A stretch of DNA of 64,000 bases from Cladopsammia gracilis (GCA_022457155.1 JAJGOT010000413.1:652501-716500), one strand, 5' to 3'; shown: positions 10,202 to 22,317, numbered from the stretch's first letter. The notes: generated by a model not told the origin, from the sequence alone. A program made the numbers and translations.

Positions 10202-13180
10202 GAAGCGACCAAGACGAAAAAGCCAAGCATAGTTTTCTGAGCCATGGGAAGATAGTGGACTTGATTCTTGTCGTGGAGGATGAGAAGTTGCATGTCCATC
10301 GCCTGATACTGAGTATGAACTCACCAGTGTTCAAAGCCATGTTCAAATCACAGTTCAAAGAAGCCACTTCCAGCGAGATCCCGCTACCTGAGAAGAAAGC
10401 GAATGAAATGTTGGACTTTCTGAAGCGTATTTACTTTGGCTACTTTCAGCACAACATTCAAGAACCGGTGGAAATAAACAGTAAGGCTTTTACGATGTTA
10501 TTTTAAAGAGTTAATAATAGGTATCTATCTTTTGTTTGTGATTGTTTAGTTGAGGATAGTCCCTTAAAAATTGCTACTTTCTCTGGGCCGAGTTGTTCAA
10601 AGCCGGCCTGATTAGCACTAATCCTGGATTAACTGTCAACAGAACATATGAGTTGTGATGGCAATTAACCCTGGATTAGCGCTAATCGTCCTTCGAACAA
10701 CTCAGCCCGGCTGGGGGGGGGGGGACTCCAATATAAAAATAATGGGGCCGGGTGCTCGTCGGAAATGTTAACCTGCGATCAGGCGCTCTTTTTTTTTTCG
10801 GAGGGAAACGCGCCCTTCCGCCGACTTTCGCACTCGCGCTCTCCCCTCCGAAAAAAAGGGCGCCTGATCGCAGGTTACGGAAATGTTCGAAAACAACACC
10901 CCTAAAAGGTACCAGAATCTCATATAATTGGCGTGGCTCAAATGGATTTTTCCCTAAGATGTGCTGTACCAATTCCAAAACAACATGAAAATTGTAAATG
11001 GAGATAGAGAAGATTCCTTCCAATACCGTCTACTCTTAAAGAAAATTTTTTAAGCATTGTCATATAGTTCCTTTCATATATTTTCGGCTCCATACCCTAA
11101 AATGTACCGCGATAACTCTAACGATGGTCATTTTAGATTTTAGTAAGCGCCGATGCCGATCTACAAATTGTGATGCAGAAGCCCCGTTCTCTTTATATGG
11201 AGTCCCTCCACTCCCCCCCCCCCCCCCCCCCCCCCGGACGGATGACGACATCCTGAGCAAAAGCCACCTTCATTAGTTTTCTCAGATGACTGTGAGGACG
11301 TCTTCCTTTCGAATTACCTTCACTTACCACGACCATCACCCTAGACAAGCATCTAAAAAGAGGTTCGAGCATTCCCTTTTAGCCCATGGATTATGAAAAG
11401 GTCTGAAAAATAGAAAAATAAAGCAAAGTACATCCCTGACAATGAACCACAGCTACGTTTACATACATACGTACGTACGTACGTACGCACACTAATACCG
11501 GATGATCTGCATGCTCTCAGAAAGGGGATTTCATAGCACTGATTTTCTCCGCAAATATTTGTGGAGTCGTTTTCTTTTGGTTGCAGTATTGGAGAAATAA
11601 TTTTTGAGGGCTAAACTTATTCTATGAAAAATTAAACTGAATAAGTCAGTGACAAGAAGCCATTTCTTACGAAAAATCCTGCTGATAAGACGTTGTGATC
11701 TCATCAGCCAAAATGTAGAATCTGAAGAATGAAGGAATACTAATACAACGAAGTATGTTTGTAGAAATACACGTCGATATAAATTTGGTGGAGGGAATTT
11801 CATTTTCTAACCGTGGGAATTTAATCAAACCGATACGACAAATCGCCTTTAGTTACGTTTGCGTTAATGTAACCCATCCACAAACAAACCAACGCGTTGC
11901 TGTGACTCATAAGCGTGCTTGGACTTTCCACCTGACGTCCGCTTTCTGTAATAGCAGCCATTGTTACATGTCTCAAGAGAACTTTGCCCCCATTGTCTCC
12001 CTTTACCGTTAAGACTTATCCAGGTTAGGCGGCACACACAGCCAGGGCCTTACCCGGTTTCCCTAGCATGAAGCAACTGGGAGAATTGCTACTCCTCTCT
12101 GGATGGGATGCTAGTCCATCGTAAGGTTACTCCCGGCATTTTGCTTGCCGGTAAACCCACTTATATACTCTAGCTAGGCGGAGAGAGACAGCATGGAGCG
12201 AAATTTCTTGTCTTAAAAAACACACGACGGCAAAAATGAAAGGATTGAACCAACCCCCAGTCAGACTGAAAGTGCTGATCAACGCGCTAACAACTACTAA
12301 CTATTACACCATCGCGCCCGTCTCTAGACATGCTATAGTCTAGCATCGGCCGAATCAAGGAAAAGTATACTCTGATACGAATCCATCGGCTTCATGTTAG
12401 AACAACTGGTCATACCTGTTTATAACACATAAGGCTCTGACAAACATAACCAGTGCCTGCCTTACCTTTTAATAAACTACGAGTATGATTAAAAAACATT
12501 CAACCAAATTCTATTTTTGATTCACTTCTGTTTCCTCTTTTACAGTCGAGAACGTGGAGCATCTTCTCAAGTTAAGTGACGAGTACCAGGTGAAACACAT
12601 CTTTGATTCTTGCATCAAGTTCGTCGAAAATCAACCGCAGACAAAAGAAAATGTGATGAAGCTTCGTAAGATGGCAGAGCTGTACAATCTAAACAGCGTA
12701 CACGAGGCTTGCGACGACTTGCTCAAGAATATGAAGCTGAAGACGCTATCTGAAACTGTTCATTTGGATGATCTTGACCGAGAAACCATGCGGCATTTCC
12801 TGGAGCAAAGGATTGAGCGGCTGGAAACGTTTCTTGATAAATTGTACCCAGAATTTATGGGAATGGTAGAATGTTTGTTTAGGCTGTTGCATGAGTCCGA
12901 CAAGTATAAATATCTGAGTTGGTGCACACATCATATAAAGGAGGGTAAGCTAATGTCGGGTCTTAATATCGGCAGTCGAGAAATCAGAGTATGTGATAGT
13001 TGTAATCGGATGTTAGGTTCAGTAGTCGAAAAGACCTACTCAACGCGGTATGGTTATGGTTGCTCGCAGCGAGTATACATTTACGGGAACTCGTCCAGTC
13101 ACCACTTCGAATTCTTGGAATCCACTATCAATGACTTTTATAAAATAAAACACGAAGTAAACACGCTGCAGAAGCGATGA
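10202..13180 (+). CDS. BTB2: BTB/POZ domain protein, two recognisable exons, possibly a pseudogene
   Basis: Exons 10202-10480 and 12546-13180 are joined in phase 1 (donor GTAAGG, acceptor TTTTACAG) and end at TGA. They encode the BTB core, the helical region and the C-terminal C-x2-H (WCTHH) plus VCDSC motif. Relative to BTB1, BTB3 and BTB4, one G is missing near 10232 and one G is gained near 10257. The conserved [10 protein letters not shown] at the start of the BTB fold therefore reads SFLSHGKIVD before the frame is restored. The usual N-terminal exon is damaged (see 8929-9016), so the start is unknown. The open frame over the rest argues for recent function or recent loss. The last 240 bp and the downstream sequence are duplicated at 29.0 kb. 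Confidence 0.7.
10584..10708. mobile_element. MITE with GTTGTTC-type inverted ends
   Basis: GGGCCGAGTTGTTCAAAG with GATTAGCACTAATCCTGG on the left mirrors CCTGGATTAGCGCTAATC with CGAACAACTCAGCCC on the right. The arms are about 50 bp and the spacer is short. A smaller related hairpin lies at 28568-28632. Confidence 0.75.
10709..11238. mobile_element. Poly-G/C-ended element, ACTCCATATAAA family, with a nested insertion
   Basis: The left end is a G run then ACTCCAATATAAA; the right end is TTTATATGGAGTCC then a long C run. Related sequence occurs at 22318-22432, 36875-36955 and 52404-52690, sharing GGGTGCTCGTCG and a GGTACC-containing block. The 109-bp element at 10769-10877 lies inside it. Boundaries are approximate; no target duplication was seen. 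Confidence 0.7.
10769..10877. mobile_element. 109-bp Mutator-like MITE nested in a poly-G element
   Basis: The terminal inverted repeat starts TAACCTGCGATCAGGCGC and is followed by a T run and CGGAGGG. Flanks carry the 9-bp direct repeat CGGAAATGT (10760-10768 and 10878-10886). The related copy at 22.3 kb lacks this insertion, giving the empty site. Confidence 0.85.
12035..12325 (-). mobile_element. tRNA-derived SINE, diverged copy, minus orientation
   Basis: The sequence matches the intact SINE at 61404-61706 in reverse: GGATGGGATGCTAGTCCATC, the GGAGAGAGACAGC block and a complementary tRNA-like head (GGATTGAACCAACC, then GCGCTAACAAC). It is more diverged than the other two copies. Ends are approximate. 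Confidence 0.75.
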
Positions 13181-13850
13181 AAACAAGACGGTTTTAGTTT
13201 TCCTTGGCTGAAGATTGGTCCTTTTTGAAATTCAAAAGCATAGTCAGGAAATATGGTGTGGAGTTTTTTTTTTTTTAGTTTATCGAAACATTCCACTTCA
13301 AGCTTATTTCATTATTTTACTTCACCTAAAAATATTCGTAAGTTGACAAGGATATTAGACATAGTGTGTGCTGACCAAGTTACTGAATCTTGGCCAGGGC
13401 TGAGACTGGTAAAAATACATTAATAATTAACTGCAGATTGCTGTGGAACGTCATACAACCATCTCGTTAACTTGGCCACTACTGGGGCTGCAGTCACTTT
13501 CTTTCCTAAAAAAACAAACCCTGAATCTGACCACCCTTAACAAACCCATTTGCTGTCGTGTGAACATGTTCCACTGCATTTGTTTTATTTGTTATAAAGT
13601 ATTAATTTTTTTGCCTTTGTGAATAGGGCGGCAATCGTTGGGGTCCTTCCTTTTTCTTATAAAGTCAATTTTGTAAAATATTGTTTTTGTAAAATATTTT
13701 AATTACTAATGGTATTTAAGTTTATTTTAGATTTGCGTTTTGGACATTGTTAGTTTCTGTTATTGTAAGAGATTGAAAACGCGTTTTCTTTGGCTTACTG
13801 TTGATGATGATTTCTATGTTGCATGTAACTAATTAAAGCACATTTTTTGC

Positions 13851-13856
13851 AATAAA
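13851..13856 (+). promoter_or_regulatory. Candidate polyadenylation signal AATAAA for BTB2
   Basis: AATAAA lies 670 bp past the BTB2 stop and is retained in the duplicate copy near 29912. Its use is not shown. Confidence 0.35.
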
Positions 13857-14424
13857 GTTTAGTCACTTGATAGAACAAGAACGGATTTCACTATTTCTCC
13901 ACCGACACTTTCAAAAAGTACCTAAATGAGAGAGATCTTTTGAATCCAGAGTTGCGCGCGAAAAATCTGTCAGATTTGATCTGGTGTTCCTACCACTGGC
14001 CACTTCTGGTTACAAAATTTCACCTCCAGCGTTTTCCGGAAAACGTTTACTACATATATAAAGTCCAGTGAAAGGTCAACAATGACGGGGAAAAAAGACA
14101 TGAGAACGAACAAAAGAAAAAAACGAGGAGAAATTTTCCTTTCTGTGCATGCCCGAAACCAAAAATCGATATACTTGCCCCAGAAAGGAAAGGAAGTTTA
14201 GTTTTCGTGTTGCAAACACGAATTGTAATTTGCCTTCACAGCGGTCAGGAAAAGGTATCAGTGGCTTCAAACTGCCGTTTTAATTTTTGCTAAAACTCTA
14301 GCTAGGAGTCAATGGGTTAATCACCACCTCACAGGACGCTTTAGACATTGCTGATCCTATCAGTCTGCAAGACGCGTGTCGCATATGAAACTGGTAAATG
14401 ACGTACAATACCTCGCCACGAGTC

Positions 14425-14485
14425 TTCCAGTAGCTCAGTTGGTTAGAGCGTCTAGCCAGTTCTAGGCTTTCCGGCGCGCGAACGA
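14425..14485 (+). other. tRNA-like A-box stretch without a B-box
   Basis: AGTAGCTCAGTTGGTTAGAG matches a tRNA D-arm/A-box, but no GGTTCGANTCC follows and no cloverleaf can be drawn. It recurs in the duplicate near 30487. It is likely a decayed tRNA-derived SINE head rather than a gene. Confidence 0.4.
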
Positions 14486-14879
14486 GCGGAGAAAACGAGG
14501 AAAGACTGGGGAGGGCCTCCGTAAAAGGCGTGGTTACAATATTTCGACTAGTCAATACCAGTTTTCATCAAATTTATTTCAAGGTATCGCGATTTTACAT
14601 GGTATATATGGCTTAAAATACAAAGACCGCGCTAAGTTAAACAGAGGTTACGTAATGATCAATATGAAATAACATTTTAATCCTAGAAATGACAAGAAGA
14701 TAATAACTGATGCGATTACAATTCGTCACGCTTCTTCATGCCACGAGGTTCGAGTGTCTTAGTTTTGTGGACGAGGTGCGCCTCATGTTCCTTCCTAATA
14801 GACTGTCATTATATATAATCCTATCTTCCGTACTCGGCATCTGCCGTATCATTCATAAACCTTCCAATGTACTCTACTC

Positions 14880-15145
14880 GTCTTATCGTTGTAGAAACGC
14901 TTTTAGCAACCTTCCCTTAGTAGTTTACCGCCCCTGTAATAACATCTGTGACATCCTTGTTAGAGCCCATTTACCTAAACCTCGCACTACTAACAATTCC
15001 CGGCTCCCTCCTGGCTCCTTTCGCTGTAATAATAGGAAATGTATCACCTGCCCTTATATTGAACATGGCCGCAATCAAAACACTTTCATTCTACTGGTGA
15101 AACCGATGCAATTAAATCACATATTACCTGTGATACTAATTTAGG
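14880..15145 (+). pseudogene. Penelope-like retroelement fragment, copy 1
   Basis: The frame contains VVYRPCNNICDILVRAHLPK and, about 20 residues on, CNNRKCITCPYIEHG. This is the segment between reverse transcriptase and the GIY-YIG nuclease in Penelope-like elements, with its usual C-x-C-x2-C pattern. Only this fragment is present. It is duplicated near 30.9-31.2 kb. Confidence 0.7.
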
Positions 15146-15287
15146 GCCTTTCCGGCTAGCACACGTACTACACGCGAGGAAACCCAAAGATGTCGACGCG
15201 CCTTACCATGAGCACTCAACAAAAGTTTTTACGAGTTAGCCAATCAGAGAGCGCGAATTCAATTGACGGGCACGCCTCCTCGCAAAG

Positions 15288-15368
15288 CAACCTTGTTCCC
15301 AGGATCTCTCACTGTCTCGCTCCTCGCTCCAGGGGACGGGAAGAAGAGAGACCCTGGCAACGAGGTTG
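15288..15368. mobile_element. Mutator-like hairpin MITE, copy 2
   Basis: Ends CAACCTTGTTCCCAGG and CCCTGGCAACGAGGTTG form inverted repeats. The flanks are CTCGCAAAG (15279-15287) and CTCGCAATC (15369-15377). The paralogous copy at 31312 keeps a perfect 9-bp duplication. Confidence 0.8.
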
Positions 15369-15545
15369 CTCGCAATCTTGTCGCTTTGTGATTATCACGT
15401 GCAGGAGTGTAACCGCAAGTTAGTTACAAAATATGAAGTTTTTATTCCATTTATTGCTTCACGCGTAGCTGGTGATACCGTGTATCTTGTATAAAAGGTT
15501 TGTTCGTGCTCGCGGTAACGCGCGTCGCACGGTTAAATATCGTAA

Positions 15546-16821
15546 GGGATGGACCATTATTTTTTTGACGGGGGGGGGGGTTGGAAAATTTTGAAATAAA
15601 TTGTTTGCAGAGGCTCTAAACACTGAAATAAATTGTATGCATGTAACAAATAAAGAAAAAAAATGTTTGCTGAAAGTATGGCCTAACTACTGCAACTTTT
15701 ATATAACCTCAGTAACAAGAAGGGATATTTCCTGGAAATCCTCACATGGGAAAGGAGTTCTGACCAATGGCCCCCTGCACCACCCCTCTGGAATTTCAAG
15801 TTTAAAAGCCAATCCTTATTTTTGCATAAAGGGCTTAAACCCTTGAAAAACAAAGCAAACTGATCCTTAATTTCCATTCCTGGTAAAGTTGAGGTATGGA
15901 TACACAACTTAAGTCAGTATATAATGGATTTAATTACACTTATTGACCTTTAACAAACTACAGTGACAATTCTGTAATCGATCAACTCCATGTGAGAAAT
16001 AAAAAGTTACACTTCAACTTTTTGTCAATGACTGTGAACAAGAACCAATAATCTTTGAGCGACAACTAGTTGTCACTTCACATTTATACTGAAAACTAAA
16101 AGGCATTTCAACAACCCTATATGGGATTCCTGTAAACAACAAACATGTAAATTTACTTAAGCTATGGAAATTTCATATTGTCCAACAGAGAAATTTGTCT
16201 TCAACATTCCTATATGGAATTCCTGTGAACAGCAAACTCCATGTATATGTTTTGGTTCAATTTTATTCATGGTTTAAATTTTATTCGCCTTTGTTTCAAA
16301 CTCATTATCATATATAATACTATACCCAAAAACAAAAGAAAATATAATTTAAACCAAGGACTAAATTGAACCACAACATATATCTAGATGTAATTAAATA
16401 TAAATGAAAAGCACAAAAGCCTATTTTTTGCTTAATGTGAACACAATTCCTCTGCAAATTTGTTACAAGTCTCTTGTGAGAACTTATGTCATGTGAAACA
16501 AATCAAGTCACATGAATACAATCACATGAATAAAATCATTTGTTATACAGCTGGAGTGGTTACAGCATGTCCTATGCACTGTACGTACGCCAGTAGTTCT
16601 TAAAGGTATGTAAAGCTATTTCAAAAAAGGATTTTGGGGATCGCTAAAGCGTGCGCGTCCAGAGCCTGACTTGATTTTAAAAAAAAATTGTTTGCAGGAA
16701 GACGGAGACACAAAAAAAATTGTTTGCAGCAGGAGCCGCATACAAATAAAATGTTTGCATGAGAACATTTTCTAACCCCCCCCCCCCCCCCCCCCCGGTC
16801 AAAAAAATAATGGTCCATCCC
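15546..16821. mobile_element. Harbinger-like non-autonomous element with internal G/C runs
   Basis: Terminal inverted repeats begin GGGATGGACCATTATTTTTT and lead directly into a G run (left) and C run (right). The flanks carry TAA on both sides (15543-15545 and 16822-16824). The duplicate segment has the unoccupied site TAAGGACCG near 31608. TTTGCAG motifs recur just inside both ends. PIF/Harbinger transposons duplicate TWA, hence the assignment; no transposase is visible in the 1.28 kb. Confidence 0.85.
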
Positions 16822-16849
16822 TAAGGACCGTTGGTCCGGGGAAAAATGG

Positions 16850-17970
16850 TTATTGAATAGTTGACTGGACACGGAATCGTATAATCTTTAGTCCTTTTGA
16901 AGTTTTAACTAGTGCCTCTGCACAGCCATTTTGATGCGGAGCGGCTGGTGTAATAAACTTCCACTGCATCCCCTTTTCTCCACAGAACTCTTGAACTTCT
17001 TCCTCGTTTATGCCGTTTACCATCTGACGCAGCTCTTTCTCAGCACCGACAAACTGTGAACCATTTTCACTCATTATGAGTGCAGGTCGACCTCGTATGG
17101 CTAAGAATCTTCGCAGGACTTGAAGAAATTCCATTGTCGAACAGTCCACTGCCATCTCCAAATGGACAGCTCTTGTGTTAAGGCATGTAAACAAGACTCC
17201 GTTATGCTTGGCGGTTTTGTTTCTCGAGATCTTGACGTTATAAGGTCCGAAATAATCGCATGCGGTAATGTAGAATGGTGGGGTATACGGTGCTAAGCGA
17301 AGAGCAGGTAAATTCGCCATCAATTGCGTCTCGGCCTTATGCGCCATTTCACGACAGAATCCACATTTGAACTTCACTGTCTTGCTTAGTTTGTTTGCTT
17401 TCAGAATCCAGTACTTTCTCCTCGTCTTGCCCGTCGTGGCTGCTACACCGTTATGTCCATACTGATGGACGTGTCTCGTTATCAACCAGGAGATCCAGTG
17501 ATCACTTGGGAGAAGGGCGGGGTGTTTTGTGTCATAGGAGACGATGGCTTCGTCCACTCTTCCTCCAACTCTAATTACACCTTTACCGTCCAGAAACGGG
17601 CTCAGGGACTTGAACTCTCCCTTTTCCTTTCGACGATGCAAACCCGTTTGAGCTTCTTTAATCCAGAATTCTTCCGCACGCTCTAGTTCTTCGGGGGTAA
17701 GTGGACCGTTTCTTCCTTCTTGAGCGTGCTTTCGTAAACGTATCTTCATGGCTAGCCTTTGTATACGTACAGTTACTCGTATCAAATTTCTCCAGCTAGA
17801 GAACTCTTTAGGGTCGATGGCTTGTTCAGCTTTCTTCACTTCGCAGACTACTTTCATTTGACGTCGTTCCATATCTTCCTCTGAGACAGCTTTCATTGTT
17901 CCTTGCGGCCACTGTTCTTCCGGGAGTTGTAAGAACTTCGGTCCGTTGCTCCATCTTCCGTTCGAATTCC
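16850..17970 (-). pseudogene. BEL/Pao retrotransposon, RNase H-proximal and integrase part, truncated
   Basis: Reading leftward from about 17970, the frame shows the linker LPEEQWPQGT, a zinc-finger-like H/C region (HVHQYGHNG...CGFC) and an integrase core with ACDYFGP (first catalytic Asp). Where the second catalytic Asp is expected the motif reads MSENGSQF, with Glu in its place. PHQNGCAEALVK carries the final Glu. The protein stops soon after and the C-terminus and LTR are missing. The frame is shifted relative to the upstream polymerase part near 17965, so the element is dead. Confidence 0.85.
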
Positions 17971-19188
17971 TCTGGAAACATCATCGGCCACATTTACTTC
18001 GCCGGGGAAGTGCCTCCACTGACACGGGTCTGTATTGTTCTGGATTTCTCCCACACGTGAAGAAACAAATGGCTTGAAGCTACGTGATAGGCTTTGTATC
18101 CAGGCAAGAGTTATCATGCTATCAGTGAAAAACTTCACGGATTCGAATCGTATCCTTGACTCTTCTTGTATAGTCTTGGCTAGACGGGATGCGAGGACCG
18201 CGGACTGCAACTCCAATCGCGGTATGCTCAGTTGTTTCAAGGGTGCGACTCGTGACTTCGCTGCAATCAACCTGACCTGGTATTTGTCATCGTTTGTTCT
18301 CTGGCGGATGTACGCGCAAGCTCCAAAGGCATCTTGAGAGGCGTCTGAGAATACGCAGAGCATTGGCGGTTCGGTTGCATTCACACAACACAAACTTCTT
18401 TGAAAGGTAATCTTGTTAAGCTCCTTCATCTCTTTGAAGAGCTCGATCCACTTGTAACGGACTGCAGGCGGGGGCTCCTCGTCCCAGTCGACTCCAGTTT
18501 GCCAAAGCTCTTGCATTCCTATCTTAGCTTTTATAAGAAACGCGACGGCGAATCCAACAGGATCGTAAATCCGGGCAACTTGACTTAGTAACATTCTCTT
18601 CGTCAACTTAACCTCAGGTAGTCGCTGTTCGGCTTCTGTGATACGGTTTATTAAGTCAAAGTTCACCTTGAACGATAACGTGTCTGATTGATTGTTCCAT
18701 GTAATGCCTAGAACTTTCTCTTCAACTGCTCCTTGAAACATCGTCGTCATTTCCCTCTTCTCATTCTGACTTTGGTCTCTCAATGGCTTGTTGGAGATCC
18801 ACCCTTTGACTTTGAAACCACCTTTCTCTAAAACCTTGTCCACATCTTCAGTCTGCTGTTTGGCTTCCTTCACTGTGTCAACAGAGTCGCAGATATCATC
18901 AATGTAAGCGTTCTTCATTATGATTTCGGCTGCCTTGGGGTGGGTACTCTTACTTTCTTGTGCCGTTTTCCTCAATGCTGTCTGTGCCATTGCTGGGGCT
19001 GGCTTGTCGCCAAAGGTGAGTACAGTTTTGACGTAGATCTCTGGTTCGCGGAAGGTTTCTAAGTTTCTCCATAAGAATCGATGAACTTGTTGATCTTGTT
19101 CGGGTATCAAGATGCGATGGATTATTTTTTTTACAAGTGGTAATGCCAGTGGGTTGGCTAGATCCAAGGGCAGAAGAAGTGTTGCCAT
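17893..19188 (-). pseudogene. BEL/Pao retrotransposon, reverse transcriptase end and RNase H, 5' truncated
   Basis: From 19188 leftward the frame contains the second half of a reverse transcriptase, including AYIDDICDSV (the Y-x-D-D catalytic motif). The Pao signature LLSQVARIYDPVGF follows, then an RNase H-like region (VFSDASQDAFGACAYI, LIAAKSRVAPLK, FFTDSMITLAWI). Gag, protease, the first half of the polymerase and the LTRs are absent. A frameshift near 17965 separates it from the integrase part. It is oriented opposite to all cellular genes in the window. Confidence 0.88.
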
Positions 19189-19189
19189 T

Positions 19190-20360
19190 AGCTATCTTTG
19201 TAGTGTGGTTTATTGTACTAGTTTTGTCTAGGTTATTGCATTTTACTCAGATGTTTATGTTATGGTTTAAAAAGCATATTTTGCATGGCCAAGACTTGTA
19301 GTTAGTAAATTGTTTAAAACTAAGTTCAAATATGAAAAAGTGGTTAAACTAGGTGTAGCAGGTGTTTTATTTAGATTTTTTATATGATTAAAACAATCTT
19401 TACGGTGTTCAAACATGCTCAACTGGCGCATGGCTACACTTTGAATTGTACTGATTGTGTCGCCCACACTTTTTTGTAGATAATTGTTTAGAGATGAATT
19501 TGAATCAACTAGGCGTGGCATGTGCTTCATTTGCCTTTTACAGGGTTGAATACCTGTTAGGTTAATATGTACTAGAAAACAAAAGTGCCAAAAACGTTTG
19601 ACAAAAATCTACACGTTTTGAGCTTAAAGCTAAAGAAGCTAAAAGGGCTAAGCCCAAAACGTCTGGAATTTTATAGAACTTTTTTGGAACTTTAATTTGT
19701 TTCCTACTTCTTAACCCGACATGTTTGAATAATTGCCATGCAACACATGAACATTTCTGCATGTTTCACATTGTACTTAACTGTTATGTTGTTTAAATGT
19801 GCCCAATTGGGTAGGTTATTGTACTGTATTTTACATGAATGTTGATGTTATCATTTAAAGAGTACATTTTGTGTGGCCGAGACTTGTACTTAGTTAATTG
19901 TTCAAAACTCATGTTCAAAATGTAAAAGTGGTTAGTTAAAACGAGGTGTAGCAGGTGTTTTATTTAGCTTTTTATGTTGTTAAACCACCTCACGGGTGTT
20001 TTTAACATGCTTAATAGGCTACGTTTTGAATTGTACTGATTGTGTCCCCCACAATTTTTCATAGATAATTATTTAGAAGTGAATTTGTATGGGATTTGGA
20101 TAAACTAGTCGTAGCAGGTGCTTCATTTAGCCCGAAACGTAGATTTTTGTAGGACTTTTTTTGGGACATTTTGTTTCCTTTTACTTAATGTAAGTACCAT
20201 GTAAGTACCATGTAAGTACCATGTAAGTACCATGCAGCACATGCATTCAACGTTTCTGTTCACAATTTTACTTAACTGTTGTTGTTTAAATATGCCCAGT
20301 TGGCTAGGTTTTTACATTTTACTCGAATATTTGTCATTGTTTTAAACAAGTCAACATTGC
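19190..20360. repeat. Diverged long tandem repeats beside the Pao remnant
   Basis: Blocks around 19190-19790, 19791-20278 and 20279-20360 share ordered segments: AGGTTATTG with ATTTTAC, CATTTTG with TGGCC and GAGACTTGTA-like text, GTGTAGCAGGTGTTTTATTT, and GAATTGTACTGATTGTGTC. The unit is about 500-600 bp, with roughly two and a bit copies, heavily diverged. Function unknown. Confidence 0.65.
20188..20238. repeat. Minisatellite, 11-bp unit x4
   Basis: The unit GTAAGTACCAT is repeated four times without change, then breaks into CATGCAGC. Confidence 0.85.
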
Positions 20361-21685
20361 ATTAAAGTGTTTCTTTTTAGAAAACTTTGTCAAATCTTTC
20401 CATCTGTTATTTTTGGTTTTTTTTTTTTATACATGGGGCTAGGTCACGGTATATTGAGGTAATTCTTGACATTTTAGTTTACCCAAATGCAATCTGTCTC
20501 TCCAATATTTTCCATCAATACCCCTTTTATTGGCTTTTCTATGTTTGGTTTGAGTTCTTCTACAGGTTTAAGCCGTTATTGTGCTGAAATTGCCCAAAAC
20601 TGTGTCACTTAGCCAAGTTTAAGTCTTGTACAAAATAACTGTTCAGTAGCCTCTTTCCCTTCCTAACCAACCACCTTTCAATACAACCCCAAAAGAAACT
20701 ATTTGATTAGGAGTACAAAAACGAGAAACATACATTTCTGCTCCAAAGGCATACAAATTTCATACTCCTATTATGCGCAACTGAAAATTCTATCTATTTT
20801 TTAACAAATTTACAGTCTGTAGGGTTCGGTGAAGTCGCATAGAAGTGGGAGCATTGATAGGCGTCGTATACACGTGATAGCTAAAATTTTCTAAACTCGT
20901 GAGAAATACCAGTGAAGAATTGGTCGTCTGTATGATATAAGCAAAACAAAAATCAAAACTGTGTTTTTCCCCATATTTGTCTTAGGGAAGTAGTCCTCGC
21001 AATTAACTATTAAAAAAGTTTTGTGCACTTCCCGTAAGCGGACACTAACCATTGAGCCCTGCATTTTCTCCCTACAAGCTACAAGCACTACATTTTGACC
21101 CTCCTGTGAACAGCCTCTGACACCTCTTTAGGGTCCTAAGAAGCTTATTATAATAAATAACCTCCCTAGAAGAGATAACTCAAATGTCAAGACACCAGAC
21201 AAGACACCATGAGAGCACCCTTACGGGTGCACCCCTACTTATGGGGACGTAGATATGGAAACACATCAGGACTGTGGGGTCTGTTTAGATAGTGGAGACA
21301 TTTTGGGGTCTCCAGAAAAAAGTCCTCTTAAATCTTCTATTTTTGGCTCTAGGTTATTTTGAGGTCCCTACAAGTTGGTACAAAAAGTACACAAGTTTGG
21401 GTCCCCACAAATCAGAAACCCTAATAACACCAAGGTTTTGGTAGCGAATATAGTGTTTTTAGTTAAACCTCCTTTGCAAGAAAAATTTGAATTCATTTCA
21501 AGACTCTCCCCATAAACATTACTGCATGACATTCATTTTAAGGAATGTTAAAGCCGAGAATTTCACAATAATTGGAAATCCAAACTGTAATAATTAACTT
21601 TAAACCAGCCAACCTTTATTAAGTGGCCACTTGTCCCCTACTTGAGGGTGGCTGCTTAACAGTGGTTTAACTGTATTTTACCACG
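20361..21685. other. Gene-free stretch
   Basis: No recognisable coding exon, RNA gene or bounded element. It is AT-rich with short open frames only. Confidence 0.55.
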
Positions 21686-21686
21686 T

Positions 21687-21889
21687 CCAGGTTGTTCAAA
21701 AGGTGAAAAGCGCTATCCACTGAATAAATCACTTCCCAGGGGATAAGTATGAACAAAACCAATAAGTATAATAAGTATGAACAAAATATACTTTACTGGG
21801 GATAAGTATGAACAAAACCAATTGTGTTGTCCACTGGATAGTGATTTATCCAGTGGAATGAGCACTATCCACCCTTTGAACTACTGGCC
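21687..21889. mobile_element. MITE with GCGCTATCCAC inverted ends, diverged copy
   Basis: The left side has GTTGTTCAAAAGGTG and GCGCTATCCACTG; the right has CCAGTGGAATGAGCACTATC and CACCCTTTGAAC. It is the same family as the cleaner copy at 35301-35445. The interior shows a local duplication of GGGGATAAGTATGAACAAAA. Confidence 0.7.
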
Positions 21890-22317
21890 CCATATTTGTA
21901 ACAGGATGGCATGATTCTTACGTTAGTCATGTTCATACAAACAAGATGAATTTGGGTGGTGAATTAATCTGCAATAAAAGACAAACATGTAACTCCTCTG
22001 TCCTCTGAGATATTCTAGGGTAAACAAGTCAACCAATTCCATCCTGTAAATTTACCCGGAGTCTAGGTCAAACATATAGTCCACTTTGCCTTGTATAAGT
22101 CAGTAATTCACTTGTTAATAACTTCCTGTTCTTAAAAAATCAACTAGCAGAAGGGTTACCCAACATTATTCAAAAGTGAAGTAATAAGGGCAACAAAATC
22201 GCGCAACTTGTCGCGCAACAATGTTGCGTTTCAGATTGCAGCGCTGATGTTGCGCGTATTACCACCTACGCGCGCAACAAAGTTTTGTGATGCAGAAAGT
22301 AAAAACGACGGCTACTT

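Larger units (their letters stand above)
12943..15542. repeat. Segmental duplication, copy 1
   Basis: Starting inside the last exon of BTB2, this stretch is collinear with 29001-31616: the 3' coding end, 3' flank, a TTTCCGGAAAACGTTTAC block, a tRNA-like A-box stretch, a Penelope-like fragment and a 9-bp-duplicating hairpin. Small indels separate the copies. Similarity is interrupted by the element at 15546-16821 and resumes for about ten bases before ending. Confidence 0.85.

Noticed and set aside
16850..19188. An intact, active Pao element
   Set aside because: Both ends are truncated, there is a frameshift in the middle and no LTRs are seen.
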